A program made the translations under genes and the position numbers. Below the pieces are notes generated by a model, which did no database searches, had not been told where the DNA came from, and saw only the letters and a list, made by a program, of their open reading frames with translations. A stretch of DNA of 64,000 nt from Symbiodinium natans (Eukaryota; Sar; Dinophyceae; Suessiales; Symbiodiniaceae): the NCBI GenBank assembly GCA_905221605.1, contig CAJNDS010002542.1, positions 62,001 through 126,000 of the forward strand. Reading direction: 5' to 3'. This document shows positions 52,120-62,527 of the stretch, in pieces (position 1 is the stretch's first letter; each line of letters begins with the position of its first letter).

Positions 52120-53728
52120 GGGCAGCAAGACAAAAAATGCCCTCGACAAATCGAGGCAATCTCATGTTTTGTGTCTTGCCCCGCGCCCAGGGGTTCGAGG
52201 CTTTATATGTATGGATTGTATATATATATATATAAATATGAATAAAAATATGAATATAAATATAAATATAAATATGTATATATATATATATGCATATGTA
52301 TGTAAAGCTCTGCTCTGCATGTATGTTCACGTCGGGTACTCAAATTATGCCATGCAGTCAACCCTTGACATTATCGGTCATGATTCCAAGCAACCGCACC
52401 TCATGTGCCGGGCCCATAATACATCCCTCTGTGCATCCTCATACTTGGAGGTTCATGGGTACTTATATGTAGGGTACTTATATGTAGGGCTAAGTCCCCA
52501 AAAGAAGACTATATCATAATCATAGTTACCCTACTCATAGCCCTACTTATGAGGGCCCCTGCACCTCCCAAGTATCAGCACTTGCCAAGGTGGAAGGGGC
52601 CAGGAGTGGCAGAAGGCACTCCACCTGCTTCGAGAGGGCATGCCGGCCGCACATGTCCGGCCGAACGCGGTGAGTTTCAACGCTGCCATCAACGCGTGCG
52701 GGTCCGCGGGACGCTGGGAGGATGCAGCCCCTCGGGGACTAGATGAAGCCTAAAGGGGTTAGTCGTCCAAATAGTATGTACCCCCCTTGAGCATACCATA
52801 ATCCGTGAAATGTTGGGTAAACCCCCCCCTATATATTATTTACAGGGAAAGGGACAAGCTGGTTCTTCGCTAACTCAACAGTAGCATGAGGGTATATGAA
52901 CATCACGGTTCATGTGCTCCCAAGGTTCAGCTCCTTCGGCTCATGGCCGGCGCTGCGTGCGCACCGGACATGGTCGGGGTCAATGCGGCCATCAGCGCCT
53001 GCGAGAAGGGGCGCCAGTGGCAGGTTGCCCTTGCACTTCTCTCTGCGATGCCCTCCATGAGGCTCATCCCCGACACGGTCAGCTTCAATGCCGCCATCAG
53101 CGCATGCGAAAAGGTTGGACGGTGGCCGGTGGCGCTTGGCCTTCTGGTGGCCATGACGGAGGCAAGAGCCTGGCCGGATGAGATAAGCTTTAGCTCCGCC
53201 ATCAGCACCCCAGCTGCCTCTCCTAGCACCTCTTTTTTTGAACTTGTACAATAACTAAAAAAGGGGGTTCCGCCACCTCCACAACACCAGGATCCTCCCC
53301 TTTTTTCCTTTTTTTGCTAGGGGGGGGGGAATTCTCCGAGGCGCCTGCGAGAAGGGCTTTCAGTGGCAGCTGGCTCTGCGGCTCCTTTCCGACATGGCCC
53401 GTGTGGCGGTCCAACCGAATCTAGGGCCCAAAGTAGGCCCTTATTCCCTGTTTTCTTAGGGTTTAGGTTCCATTATACCCCCTTTAAACCAATGAGGGCA
53501 CCCCGTTTATTCCTAGGTAACTCCTGGGTCTAGGAATGCCATCAGCTTCAATGCGGCCATCAGCGCCTGCGAGAAGCTTGGGCTGCTGAGCCCTTAATGC
53601 CCCCCCAAACCCTCCAAACCCCTACACTCCCTAACCCCCCCCCCCCAAAGAAAAAGAAGTAAATAGTAATAAATAGTAATAATAACATAAATATACATAT
53701 AAATAAATAAATATATATATATAAATAA

Positions 53729-53759
<31 letters not shown>

Positions 53760-55396
53760 CCAAAACCCAAATTACCCCTAACCTCTAAACCCTAAAACCT
53801 AAACCCTACACCCTGAACCCCCTAAGCAATCCTGAGGCCAAAGTGGCCCTGAGAAGTAGATGCGCCCCAAATTTCTCACAACCGGATTCGAAGGCGTGCT
53901 AGACGGCCCACTTCACTGGAGCACGGATATGGAGGGGCAGAGTTTAGGGTTTAGGGTTTGGGGTTTAGGGTTTAGGGTTTAGGTATGACAGATTTTTTTA
54001 GATATGTCCCAAGGCGCCATCCCAGGGCTTCCCAGAGTCTACTGTGAGTTCCTACTCGGGACTCCAAGAGCCCAACTTCTTGCTGAGGAGGAGGTTTCGT
54101 GCAAGATCCCATATGGGGGTTTCCAAGAATAGGGGTACCCAATTTGAAAAGGGTCCCTTTAAGTCCCTTTAACGGGGATTCCATTCTGTTTGGGGTATAA
54201 AAGGGCTAGCCCTATTTTGGGAATAGCCATGTGGGCTTAGGATTTGGGGACCCGAAACCCTAAGCCTGAAATCCTAGACCCTATAAGCCCTAATCCAAGG
54301 AAGTGTTGGGAGTGGGAGACGGCAATCCGTGTGCTCACCGAAATGTGTGACATGTCCTCGTCGGCGCTGGTGCCCGATAGAGTCACCTTCAGCTCCACCA
54401 TCAGCGCCTGCCAGAAAGGCTTAGAGTGGCAGAGGGCGATGTGCATCTTTTGGGGAGTCTTGGGGTAGGTTGGAGCATAGTTTTTTATGTGACCCAGAAT
54501 CCCGTCATGTAATCCTTATAAAGCAACAGAAGTTCAATCTTTATTATAGGGCCCCCCCAACCCTACCCCAGGAATGCTTGAGGAGGAAGTTGTGCCGAAC
54601 GATGTGAGCTTCGGCGCGGCGATCAGTGCCTGCGAGGCATCGCTTCAGTGGCAGCTGGCCTTGCAGCTGCTGTCCATCATGCCCGATCCTTGCTTGACTG
54701 AAGTTGGTTTAGAGTTTAGGGTTCAGGGTTTAGGGTTGGGAGTTCCCCCTCATAACTAAAAGTCGTTAATACAGTAGCGATTATCATGCGGGGGATGGGG
54801 GGGGGGCCTTACGGACTGCTTGTGTAAGGGGGGACATCCCAACCTTGAAGAGGTTCATGAGTATTGTAGGATAATAAGTCCCCAAGGACCTTAAACCCTA
54901 CGACCCTACCCTAAATAAGGTTATAACCGTAGTTACCCTACTTGTACCCTACTTCTAGGCACCCATGAACCTTCAAGTTGTTCTCTCAATGCCAAAGATA
55001 CCCCAAACTACGATGCCCACTACTGCCCTTATCCCCTTTGACGTCGGTCACTGGGCAGCCGGGCAACAGACGGTTCTTGGCCGACCCAGGAATTCAGACT
55101 TGCACCCAACCACATCACCTTCAACGCAACGATCAGCGCCTGCGAGAAGGTGGGACTCTGGGAGCTGGCCTTCCAGCTTCTCAGAGACATGCAAACCATG
55201 CAGGTCACGCCGGATGCTGGGTAGGCCTTTGGGATACTTTCATAGGCTCCCTTATAGTCAGTATTGTGAGAATTGTCGCTAGGAATATTTTTGCAGAGGG
55301 TTCAAAAGTCCAACAACCTAGGATGAAATCAGCTTTAGTTCCGCCATCAGCGCCTGTGAAAAGGGGGAAAGCTCCCTCCGAAATGGCCGCCTGTAG
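48576..55396 (+). CDS. Multi-exon pentatricopeptide repeat (PPR) protein, 5' part frameshifted
   Basis: Proposed exons: 48576-48641, 48918-49276, 49675-49787, 50224-50309, 50548-50605, 50906-50977, 51273-51401, 52590-52726, 52925-53204, 53341-53416, 53534-53581, 54300-54454, 54572-54699, 55090-55212 and 55322-55396. Joined, they give about 14 PPR motifs of the dinoflagellate type (FNAAISACEKVGRW, GFQWQLALRLLSDM, EISFSSAISACEKG). From 50224 to 55212 every junction keeps phase and completes a motif. Donors are GT, GC or GA; acceptors are AG|G. PPR proteins bind RNA, usually in plastids or mitochondria; no targeting peptide is visible. The start at 48576 is tentative, as the frame is open upstream to 48531. 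Exons 2 and 3 carry several single- or two-base shifts, and the final motif is broken, ending at TAG 55394. Confidence 0.8.
49277..49674 (+). mobile_element. PPR intron with exact GAGT direct repeats
   Basis: The left border is GGTCA-GAGT-CTAGGCAGG; the right border is CATCCGAG-GAGT-CTCCC. The GA donor and AG|G acceptor rebuild 'LVRVSPGPMSSTAV'. The interior is the family F tandem block. Confidence 0.65.
49300..49690. repeat. Tandem family F units
   Basis: Five to six imperfect units of about 45-55 bp, each with 'TTTAGGAGGATCATATTCAGGAA', and two copies of 'CAGAGGGTTTTA...CCATCCGAGGAGTCTCCC'. Confidence 0.7.
50338..50530. repeat. Homogenised 9-mer variant array (GGGTTTATA)
   Basis: About 14 units with an extra TA relative to the telomere heptamer, within the PPR intron 50310-50547. 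Confidence 0.9.
50614..50708. repeat. TTTAGGG array in a PPR intron
   Basis: Starts eight bases after the GC donor of intron 50606-50905; CCCTAAA units occur near its 3' end, so the ends can pair. Confidence 0.95.
51402..52589 (+). mobile_element. Largest PPR intron, 1188 bp, with nested elements
   Basis: The left border is GCT-T|GTGT-CTTGGTAAATTA; the right border is GCACTTGCCAAG|GTGG. CTTGG(T/C)AA ends form an inverted repeat and the flanks GTGT/GTGG are near direct repeats. Inside lie family B (51422-51530), a 35-base poly-G (52081-52123), a TA/AAT microsatellite (52205-52295) and a complete family A (52442-52574). Splicing gives 'ISACGRGQEWQKAL'. Confidence 0.65.
53417..53533 (+). mobile_element. 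PPR intron with exact GAAT direct repeats (family L copy 2)
   Basis: CC-GAAT-CTAGGGCCC...TGGGTCTAG-GAAT-GCC. Removing one GAAT plus the element gives CCG AAT GCC ATC, the standard PPR text 'QPNAISFNAA'. 117 bp, no telomere units, and homologous to 22990-23109. Confidence 0.8.
53660..53762. repeat. AT-rich microsatellite in PPR intron 53582-54299
   Basis: AATA/TATA repeats after a poly-C, followed by telomere units in both orientations. Confidence 0.85.
54455..54571 (+). mobile_element. PPR intron with a 13-15 nt terminal inverted repeat
   Basis: GAGT-CTTGGGGTAGGTTGG ... CCAACCCTACCCCAG-GAAT. The ends are inverted repeats with one gap; the flanks GAGT/GAAT differ at one base. The GA donor restores the frame (G|GA = Gly, then MLEEEVVPND). 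Confidence 0.75.
54700..55089 (+). mobile_element. PPR intron carrying B and A elements in series
   Basis: GAAG...CCCAG|GAAT borders, phase 0. Family B (54734-54843) abuts family A (54844-54977), so later insertions landed in an existing intron. Confidence 0.65.
55213..55321 (+). mobile_element. PPR intron with exact GATG direct repeats
   Basis: CCG-GATG-CTGGGTAGG...CAACAACCTAG-GATG-AAATC. Removal gives 'VTPDEISFSSAISAC', a perfect PPR junction. 109 bp, GA donor, AG|G acceptor. Confidence 0.8.
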
Positions 55397-55399
55397 CTG

Positions 55400-57017
55400 G
55401 AGGTTGCTTGCACACGCAGAAATGCCATAGTTGGGGGGGCTTGCGAGCACTGAGACCCTAAACCCCAAGATCAGTGAATCAGGGCCTTTAGGCCTGTGAG
55501 GGATGTTGAGGGCTTGCCGGTTATTAGGATAGGGGTGCCGGTCTTTCATTTTTGTGTTTGCTTGGGGGGCGGAAGGCGGACCCACTCCCTAAACCCTCAT
55601 CCCTAAACCAAGGCCCGAATCCCTAATCCCTAAACCCTCAACCCTAAACCTTACGACATCTTTCTGCAATCCGTTGCCGATACAGTTTTACTTACACTCC
55701 CATGCGAGGCATCCTTGGCTTCTTTACAAGGGCTGTAGGATGGGCTTAGGGTTTAGGGTTCAAAGTTTAGGGTTTAGGGTTCAAAGTTTAGGGTTTCGGG
55801 TTTAGGGCCTCAAGCCCCCCCCCCCCCCCCCCACCCGTCATAAGCCCTAACACATCCGACTGCGCACCATACCTCTCGCATCTTTTGTTGTCCTGCTTGG
55901 CTCAGTTACACCCCCTGAGGCTCCCAAAGGTTCTACAGCGAAGAGAACCAAATCCTATAAACCCTAACACTAAGAAACCCCAAACCCGAGGTAGCCCGAA
56001 ACCCTAACTAAAGCCTGGGGTTTTGGGTTTAAGGTTTGCGACCTGAAAAGCTTCTAGTACTCACCTGAAACCTCCGAACCCTGAGTCCCGAAACCCCAAA
56101 ACCGACTACTCTCAGCCCCTATGTAGAAACCCAAACCCTAAACCCTAAACCCTGAACCCTGAACACACCCAAGAGGCACAGGTAATCAGGAGCCTTAGGG
56201 AGGAGGTGGCGCTTCTTACGGCGGTGGCGCTTCTTCTCCTTCTTCCCCTCTGGCCCGGGCGCGAAGGCCCCCGCCTTCCCCCCCCAAGGTCTACCAGAAA
56301 TTTAATGTTTTGGGTTTAGGATGGTTTAGGATTTTTTCCCCCCCCCCCCCCCCCCTCGCCCCCCCAAGAGGTTTAGGGGTTCATAGTTTCGGGGTGGGGG
56401 TTGAGTTTCGTATTTGGTGTTTGGGGTTAGCGTCGGGGGCTCTAGGGCTGCAGAGTCCTGGGGATCGAGGGTGTGTCCCTGACGAAGGAGTATACCCAAG
56501 CAGGTCCTGGTCCTTAGTGCTGACCTGCACTCTCTAGTGATACGTTCCTGGCCATACAGACGGGTGCACTACGAATCTCCCGGTACGGTACTTCACTTGA
56601 CAGCTGCGAGTGATGTAGACCTCTTTGCGCTCTCTTTGGTTGCAAGGGCGTAAGGCTGCAACCTCAACCCTAAAGCCTCTGTGTTGGGGTGCTCTTGCAA
56701 CTAAACTCATAGCGCGACAAAAGGAACCCTGTGGGATGCTAGATCTCGAAATGCATCATCCCGCCCCTGTGGAAGGGTCTTAGGGCTTCGGGTTTCGGGG
56801 GCGTGCTTGAAGGTTCATGGGTACCTTAAATACAGCCTATAACCATAATGATCCCACTTATATCCCTACATATCCCTACTTCTAATAAGTACCCATGAAA
56901 CTCCAAGTACGGCTTCCCGATTCGAAGATGCTTGGGGGTTTAGGGTTTAGGATTTCGGGTTTAGGGTTTAGGGTTTGGGGTTCAGGGTTTCGGGCTTAGG
57001 GGCTTAAGATGCTGCAG
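55400..57017. other. Mostly non-coding interval
   Basis: Degenerate telomere units, poly-C blocks (55816 and 56336) and a family A copy (56804-56909). One island at 56175-56275 encodes a basic KKEKKRHRRKKRH stretch on the minus strand or a hydrophobic LLTAVALLLLLPL stretch on the plus strand; I cannot choose. Confidence 0.45.
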
Positions 57018-57118
57018 GTGCCATTGATGCCGCTCGCAGTCCAGCTCGAGGCCGGCCCAAGAACCGGCAGGGCCACCTGATCCCTAAGACCCGAGAATGT
57101 GCATGCTTTGGCAGTTAA
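57018..57118 (+). CDS. Candidate terminal exon, unknown protein
   Basis: After GCTGCAG|G the frame reads AIDAARSPARGRPKN, RQGHLIPKTRECACF, then GS and TAA. Basic and protein-like. Confidence 0.5.
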
Positions 57119-57567
57119 AGGCTCCTTCATCCGGTTGCTTCAGGGCGCTCGGGGCAGGATGCAGGTTTTGGCATTGGGGAACGTGGGTTTTCTCTGCCCC
57201 AGGAGCCAACAAGGGGGGGAGGGGTGGGGCGGAGGGCGGGGGGTGCTTTTCTTTTGGGTTTCAAAAGGGTCGAGTCGTTTAGAGCTTGGTTTCCGAAGCA
57301 CAAACCCCCGATCCTGTAGACCCTAACCCTGAAAACCTTGAACCCCAGAACCTGAAGGGGTTCGGGTTCGGGTTGGGGTCGGGGTGGGTGGGGGCGGGGG
57401 CTCCACGATTGTATTCGGACCTCTGTACTGTCTGCAGCCCAGCACCTAAATCCTCCTCGCCCTACCCTAGATCCAAAACCGCCCAATCCCAAAGCCCTGA
57501 ACCCATCCTAAACCCTGTAAACCCTAAACCCTAAAGACATCTCCGGCTTTAGAAAAAAGGCGCCCAG

Positions 57568-57622
57568 CGTCGCTCGAGTCAACGAGCGACACGAGTGGGA
57601 GTATGGCCAACGCCTCCATCAG
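57568..57622 (+). CDS. Candidate exon, unknown protein
   Basis: Between CGCCCAG and GTGCGC, the frame reads VARVNERHEWEYGQRLHQ. Canonical GT-AG borders. A TTGTTTGG microsatellite follows. Confidence 0.45.
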
Positions 57623-57654
57623 GTGCGCCCCCAAGCGTTTTTCTGCGCTTAGCT

Positions 57655-57860
57655 CTCTGCGTTGCTTGGTTTGTTTGTTGGTTTGTCTTGGCTTGTTTGT
57701 TGTTTGTTTGGGTTGTTTGGGTTGTTTGGTTTGCTTGGCTTGTTTGGCTTGTTTGGCTCGTTAGTTTGCTTTGTTTGGCTCGTCTGTTTGGTTTGTTTGT
57801 TTGTGTGCCTGTCTGTTGTCTGTCCGTAGGTCTCTGTGTGTCTCTCTGTGTCTCTGTGCC
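57655..57860. repeat. TTGTTTGGCT-type microsatellite
   Basis: Runs of TTTGTTTGG and GTCTGTCTG units. The 237-codon minus frame across it is Thr/Gln/Asn repeat and is not called. Confidence 0.85.
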
Positions 57861-58479
57861 CCCACCTCGAAAGAAAGCCAAGCAACCCACCAAAACGGGT
57901 TTCGGGAACTTCGTAAACTGCCATCGGAGAGGCGTGAACCCTACAAGAGAAATACGCCAGCAGCCCGAAACCCTACACCCTCTCCCCCCCCCCACCCCCT
58001 GCTTCACATGGCGCCAAAACTCCGGGGTATGTAACAGGCCCTGGGTGCCTTTTGCCATACAAGGTTTGTAACAAGGCCATTCTTCTTGCGACAAACCTCG
58101 GCGACAAGCCCGCGACACACGTATGACACAACCGGGCGCGACAAACGCATGTAACAGAGGCGGGGGGCGGGACACCGCGACATACCCCTGTTTCGACTCC
58201 CCGAAGTCCAGAGGCAGAGGGCCATCGGATGCAGGGTCTTTAACTCTTGGGTCGAAGGATCGGGGTGTATCAGGCTGAGGGTCGAAGCTCATCGTTTTGA
58301 GGGATTTGGGTTCCGGGCTTGGGGCTTATAGGGTGTCAGGGGTTTTGGGCGCAAGCGTTAGCGGTCCACTGTTTCGGGTTGCGGAGCCAGTTCAATCCAC
58401 TTCCGCATCTTGACCTCACAGCTCCTAAATCACTAAAGGGCTCATGCTTCATGGCTTCACCTGAAGTACTTGTTTTTGG

Positions 58480-58543
58480 TGTCTCTCTCTCTCTCTCCCT
58501 CTCTCGCCCTCTCTCTACCCCTCTCCCTCTCTCTCTCTCTCCT

Positions 58544-58577
<34 letters not shown>

Positions 58578-58777
58578 TCTCTCTCTCGTTTTGTTCTGCT
58601 AGCTCTCTCTCTCTCGGGATATACATAGGTTTTTAAGGTATAGGCTGGGCAGATATCAGAAAAACACAAATAAATAGATGTAGATATAAACATAAATATA
58701 AATACAAATAGAACTATAAATATATGAATATGAATATGAATATATGAATATATGTATATATATATATATAAGTATAA

Positions 58778-58814
<37 letters not shown>

Positions 58815-58905
58815 CATGTGTCCTATATGTGTATACATATACATATACATATATATATATATAAGTACGCACATTTCTTTGTGCATATGGATATTTTTGT
58901 GTGTG

Positions 58906-58936
<31 letters not shown>

Positions 58937-58950
58937 GGTGCCCCCCCCCC
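58480..58950. repeat. CT then TA/ATA microsatellites
   Basis: (CT)n from 58480 to 58620, then mixed TA/AAATA repeats from 58670 to 58935. Confidence 0.95.
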
Positions 58951-58978
58951 CCCTCCCAAAACCCCACGTCTCAGGTCA

Positions 58979-59286
58979 CCAATTCGCAGATTCGCAGATT
59001 TGTAGCAGCCGCAGCCAATCTGCAAATCTGCGAATCTGCGTTACCTCGGGAAAACGCAGATTCGTAGATTTGTAGCCCGCAATCTGCAAATCTGCGAGTC
59101 TGAGTTTCCTCGAGAAAACGCAGATTCGCAGATCTGTTGGGGGCTGCCAATTTGCAAATCTGCGAATCTGCGTTTCCTCGAGAAAACGAAGATTTCCATA
59201 GTTGAATTCTGCTTTTCCTCAAAAAAACGCAGATTCGCAGATTTGAAATGTGCGTTTTCTCGAGAAAACGCAGATTCGCCGATTTG
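58979..59286. repeat. Array of nested palindromes (CGCAGATTCGCAGATTTG)
   Basis: About four units of 80-90 bp. In each, CGCAGATTCGCAGATTTG, a loop of about 15-20 bases and CAAATCTGCGAATCTGCG form a hairpin, joined to the next unit by 'TTTCCTCGAGAAAACGCAG', itself palindromic around CTCGAG. Both strands encode similar peptides (for example [14 protein letters not shown]), which is a by-product of the symmetry. Confidence 0.85.
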
Positions 59287-59319
59287 CCTCTCTATGTCAC
59301 AGATCAAATCATATGGTGG

Positions 59320-60780
59320 GCCTCAAAAACCTGCTATTTAAATGGGGCCCTTCATACTTAGACTATTTTATTCGGAGAGGTGAATTAAATAATGTAAGTA
59401 TCTTAAGAAATAGAGGAGCCTTCATATTTAGATAGGGGCCTTCATATTTAAATTACTTAATTCGGGGAGGGACTTAAATGCCGATTAAATAAAAACATAT
59501 TTTTTCATTTAAATAATTTACATAATTTAAATCCTGAAAGGGGGTCCTGGTCCCCCTCCCGCAAGGAGAATTAGTCAATGTAAAAATTTAAACCTGAGGG
59601 GGCCTTCAGATTTAAATAGGGGCCTTCATATGTGAATTGTGAGTTTTTTTATTCCCCCCAGAAGGAAGGAGCTGCCCCCCCCCCCCCTCCCTCCTCAAGA
59701 TGCAAATTATTTGAATTATGTAATTCTGCCCCCTGAACGAAATAATGTAAATATGGAAGGGTCTTCATATTTAAATAGGGGCCTTCGTATTTAACTATTC
59801 ACCGAATTTATATCATTTAAATGTGAAGGGGCCTTCATATTTAATTCATTGGTTCGGGCAGGGGAAATAGTTTACATAAAATATGTAAAGAAAATATTAT
59901 TTTCAATAATTACATCCTGAAAGGGGGGCCTATATAGCAGGGGGAATAAATAGTTTAAATCTGAGGGGGCCTTCAATTTTATTTATTTAACTTATCTAAT
60001 TCCCCCCAGAAGGAGAAAGCCCCCCCCCCCCCCCCCCCTTTCAGGAATTAAATTTGTTTAACTTATCTACATTAATGCGTTTAAAATATGCAAACCCTAC
60101 AAGGGGGGCCTGCCCCATGGGGGGAATGAAGCAATGTAAATCTGAAGGGGCCTTCATATTCAAATAGGGATCTTCATATAAAAAATAAGCTATTTCATTC
60201 CCTCCAGAAGGGGGGAGCTCCTCCCCCTTCTTAGGATTTAATTTATTTAAACTATTTAGATTCTCAAATTATTAATTCTCCCCCACTCCCCAAAAAAACG
60301 CTAAATGATTTAAATGTGGAGGTGCCTTCATATTTACATTACTCAATTCGGGGAGGAGAGTTAAATAAATTAGATATGGAGGGGCCTTCATGTATAAATA
60401 ACAGCCTACATACTTAGTTTATCTACTTCGGGGAGGGGGTCGAATTGAATCATTTAAATAATTTACATATTTCTAATTTTTCCATAGCTGAAAACAAATG
60501 CAGAAATTAAATCCTGAAAGGGGGGGGGGGGGCCTGGCCCCCTCCCGCGAAGGGAAAGCAAAAAACAATAGATAAGTTTAATCTGAAGGGGCCTTCATAT
60601 TTAAATAGGGGCTTCATGTTTAAAGTATTGAATTCCCCCCAGAAGGAGGGAGCTGCCCCGCCGCCTTTCAGGATTTATATTATTTCGTTTAGGCTATTTT
60701 ATTCTCCCACCAGCTTTAAATGATTCAATGCCCCCCCCCCCCCCCCCCCCCCTCAGGATTTACACGATTTAGTCATTTGA
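59320..60780. repeat. AT-rich higher-order repeat with GGGGCCTTCATATTTAAAT
   Basis: The 19-mer GGGGCCTTCATATTTAAAT or a variant occurs about 15 times. Other recurring parts are ATTCGGGGAGGG, AATCCTGAAAGGGGGGCCTGG..CCCTCCCG and TTCCCCCCAGAAGGAGGGAGCTG plus a poly-C. They come in the same order three times, giving a unit of roughly 0.4-0.5 kb. No telomere units and no open frame. Confidence 0.8.
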
Positions 60781-60864
60781 ATGCACCATGTCGAAGCCTG
60801 TCATAGGAACATCGATGCTCGCCGGTCTTTGTTCTTAAACGTTGGGTTTTGGGAGGGGGGTAGC

Positions 60865-61050
60865 GTATGAATATATACACACACACATATATATACAACC
60901 ACACACATATCCCTATACATATACACATACATATACAAATATTCATATACATATACATATACATGTACATATACATATACATGTACATATACATATATAT
61001 ATATATACACATATACAGTAACATGTATATATATACACACATTATTGCTG
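60865..61050. repeat. ATACAT microsatellite
   Basis: (TATACA)n-type repeat. Confidence 0.9.
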
Positions 61051-61253
61051 CCCTGGAGCCCTGCACCCTATGAACCCTAGCCTTCTCTATTCCCCTGGAG
61101 GCGGCCCTCCAGAACTTGAAGAAGCAGGCAAACAACAACAAAATGGAGTTTAGGGTTTAGGGGTTTTAGTTGTTTAGAGGTTTTTGGAGTTTAGGAGTCT
61201 AGGGGTTTAGAGCTTTAGGGTTTAAGGGGCTTAGGGTCCCATATTTCCTCGAG

Positions 61254-62249
61254 ATGATGGTTTATGATCATTCGCAAGGGGGAGAAGAGACCAAGAGGAC
61301 ACAGCGGCTAGGGGCTTGAGGCTTTAGGGCTTGTGGGGCTGGATTTGCAGGGTTTAGGGTGTTGTGAGGGTTTCTACCTTAAGCAATGAACCCTAAATCC
61401 TAAGCGACAGTTCTTGAGGGTTTAAGGCTTTCATGGAGAAGATTCATGGCAACCTTGGGATGTCCCTGTGCATGGACTTGCCCGAAGCTTGCCCTAATTC
61501 CTCTCTTGGGTTTGGGGTTTGGGCTGAAGTTGAGGGTTTAGGGTTTAGGGTTGACGCTTTAGTGTTGAAGGTTTGGCGTTTAGGGTTTAAGGTTTAGGTG
61601 CCTGATCCTCAGCCCAGTTTCCACATCCGAAGTCAGATGAAGAAGGCTGTAGAGTCCTATCCACTTGAGGGTTTAGGGGTTTGTGGAGGGTTATGCCCTA
61701 AACCCTAAACCCTAAACCCTGTCAACCCCACCGCCTATTCCCAGGGCCTTTCACAAGGCATACCCTTCAACGGACGAACGTTGGATCGTTGGATCCCTCC
61801 TCAGGTGACCATTCAAATTGGCTTAGGGTTTAGAGGTGAAGGGTTCATGCGTTTAGGGTGTAGGGGAGTAGGGGTTTAGGGTTTATGGGTTTAGGGCTTA
61901 GAGTACAAGAGCGCCCTGAATGTGCCCTCAACCTTAGGTGCCTGGGTTTATGCCCAACACAAGCGCGCACCTCATTCTGAAGCGCCCAAAGTCGCAGATG
62001 AGAAGTCCAGATAGCACCGTACCATGTGGGTCTGCAGTGGCAGAGAAAGTGGTGTTGTCATGGCACCTCGCCATACAACCCGACACATGCCGAGACAAGG
62101 CGACGACTCAGGGCAAGTGCCTGGCGCGCGTCCTACTTTCAGGGAGGATGGTTCACGAGGCGACGGTACCTCCTGAGACCCGTGGTACACCGCGCAGGCG
62201 AAGCAAGAAAGCTTCGGAAAGGAGGCAACCGAGGCGAGGTGTCTTCTGA
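61254..62249 (+). CDS. Five-exon gene joined in phase 0, unknown function
   Basis: Exons: 61254-61313 (MVYDHSQGGEETKRT), 61427-61486 (AFMEKIHGNLGMSLC), 61598-61666 (PQPSFHIRSQMKKAV), 61745-61804 (GLSQGIPFNGRTLDR) and 61938-62249 (PGFMPNTSAHLILKR ... to TGA). Every exon is in phase 0. Donors are GC, GC, GA and GT; later acceptors are AG|G. The last exon is long (104 codons with stop), ends very basic (RRRSKKASERRQPRR) and has a second open frame, so its 3' half is uncertain. The first exon is not a proven start. Not recognised. Introns are telomere-type variants. Confidence 0.5.
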
Positions 62250-62527
62250 AAGCAGTGGTCTGGGGCCCGTGTTAAAAGGCCTAGCGCAGTTGGACATCCG
62301 ACTTAAGGCGCTCCTGGTGTGCGCAGATGTAGGATTCTGTTGCCCGATTGTCCTACCACTGCCCCAAAAAAACGGTGCGTCGACCTACATGCAGGGCTTC
62401 GTCTGAGAACGAGGGTGATTGTTCTTTTGCAGTCACATGCAGGTGCTTGCCGCTTGACACGGCCTTGACACATTCGGTCCATCCCTGCTTCTTGCTGCGC
62501 ATCCCGTAAACGAGGGTTTGCCCAAAA

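Noticed and set aside
52016-52519. Frames crossing the poly-G and TA tract
   Set aside because: They lie inside the PPR intron 51402-52589 and consist of homopolymer and microsatellite translation.
57579-58292. Minus-strand frame of 237 codons
   Set aside because: Its central third is Thr/Gln/Asn repeat from a TTGTTTGG microsatellite and it crosses the + strand exon at 57568-57622.
58656-59075. Ile/Tyr-rich frames of about 100 codons
   Set aside because: Encoded by TA/ATA microsatellites.
58979-59286. CRISPR array
   Set aside because: Repeats are themselves palindromic, joined by conserved palindromic linkers rather than unique spacers, and no cas-like gene is present.
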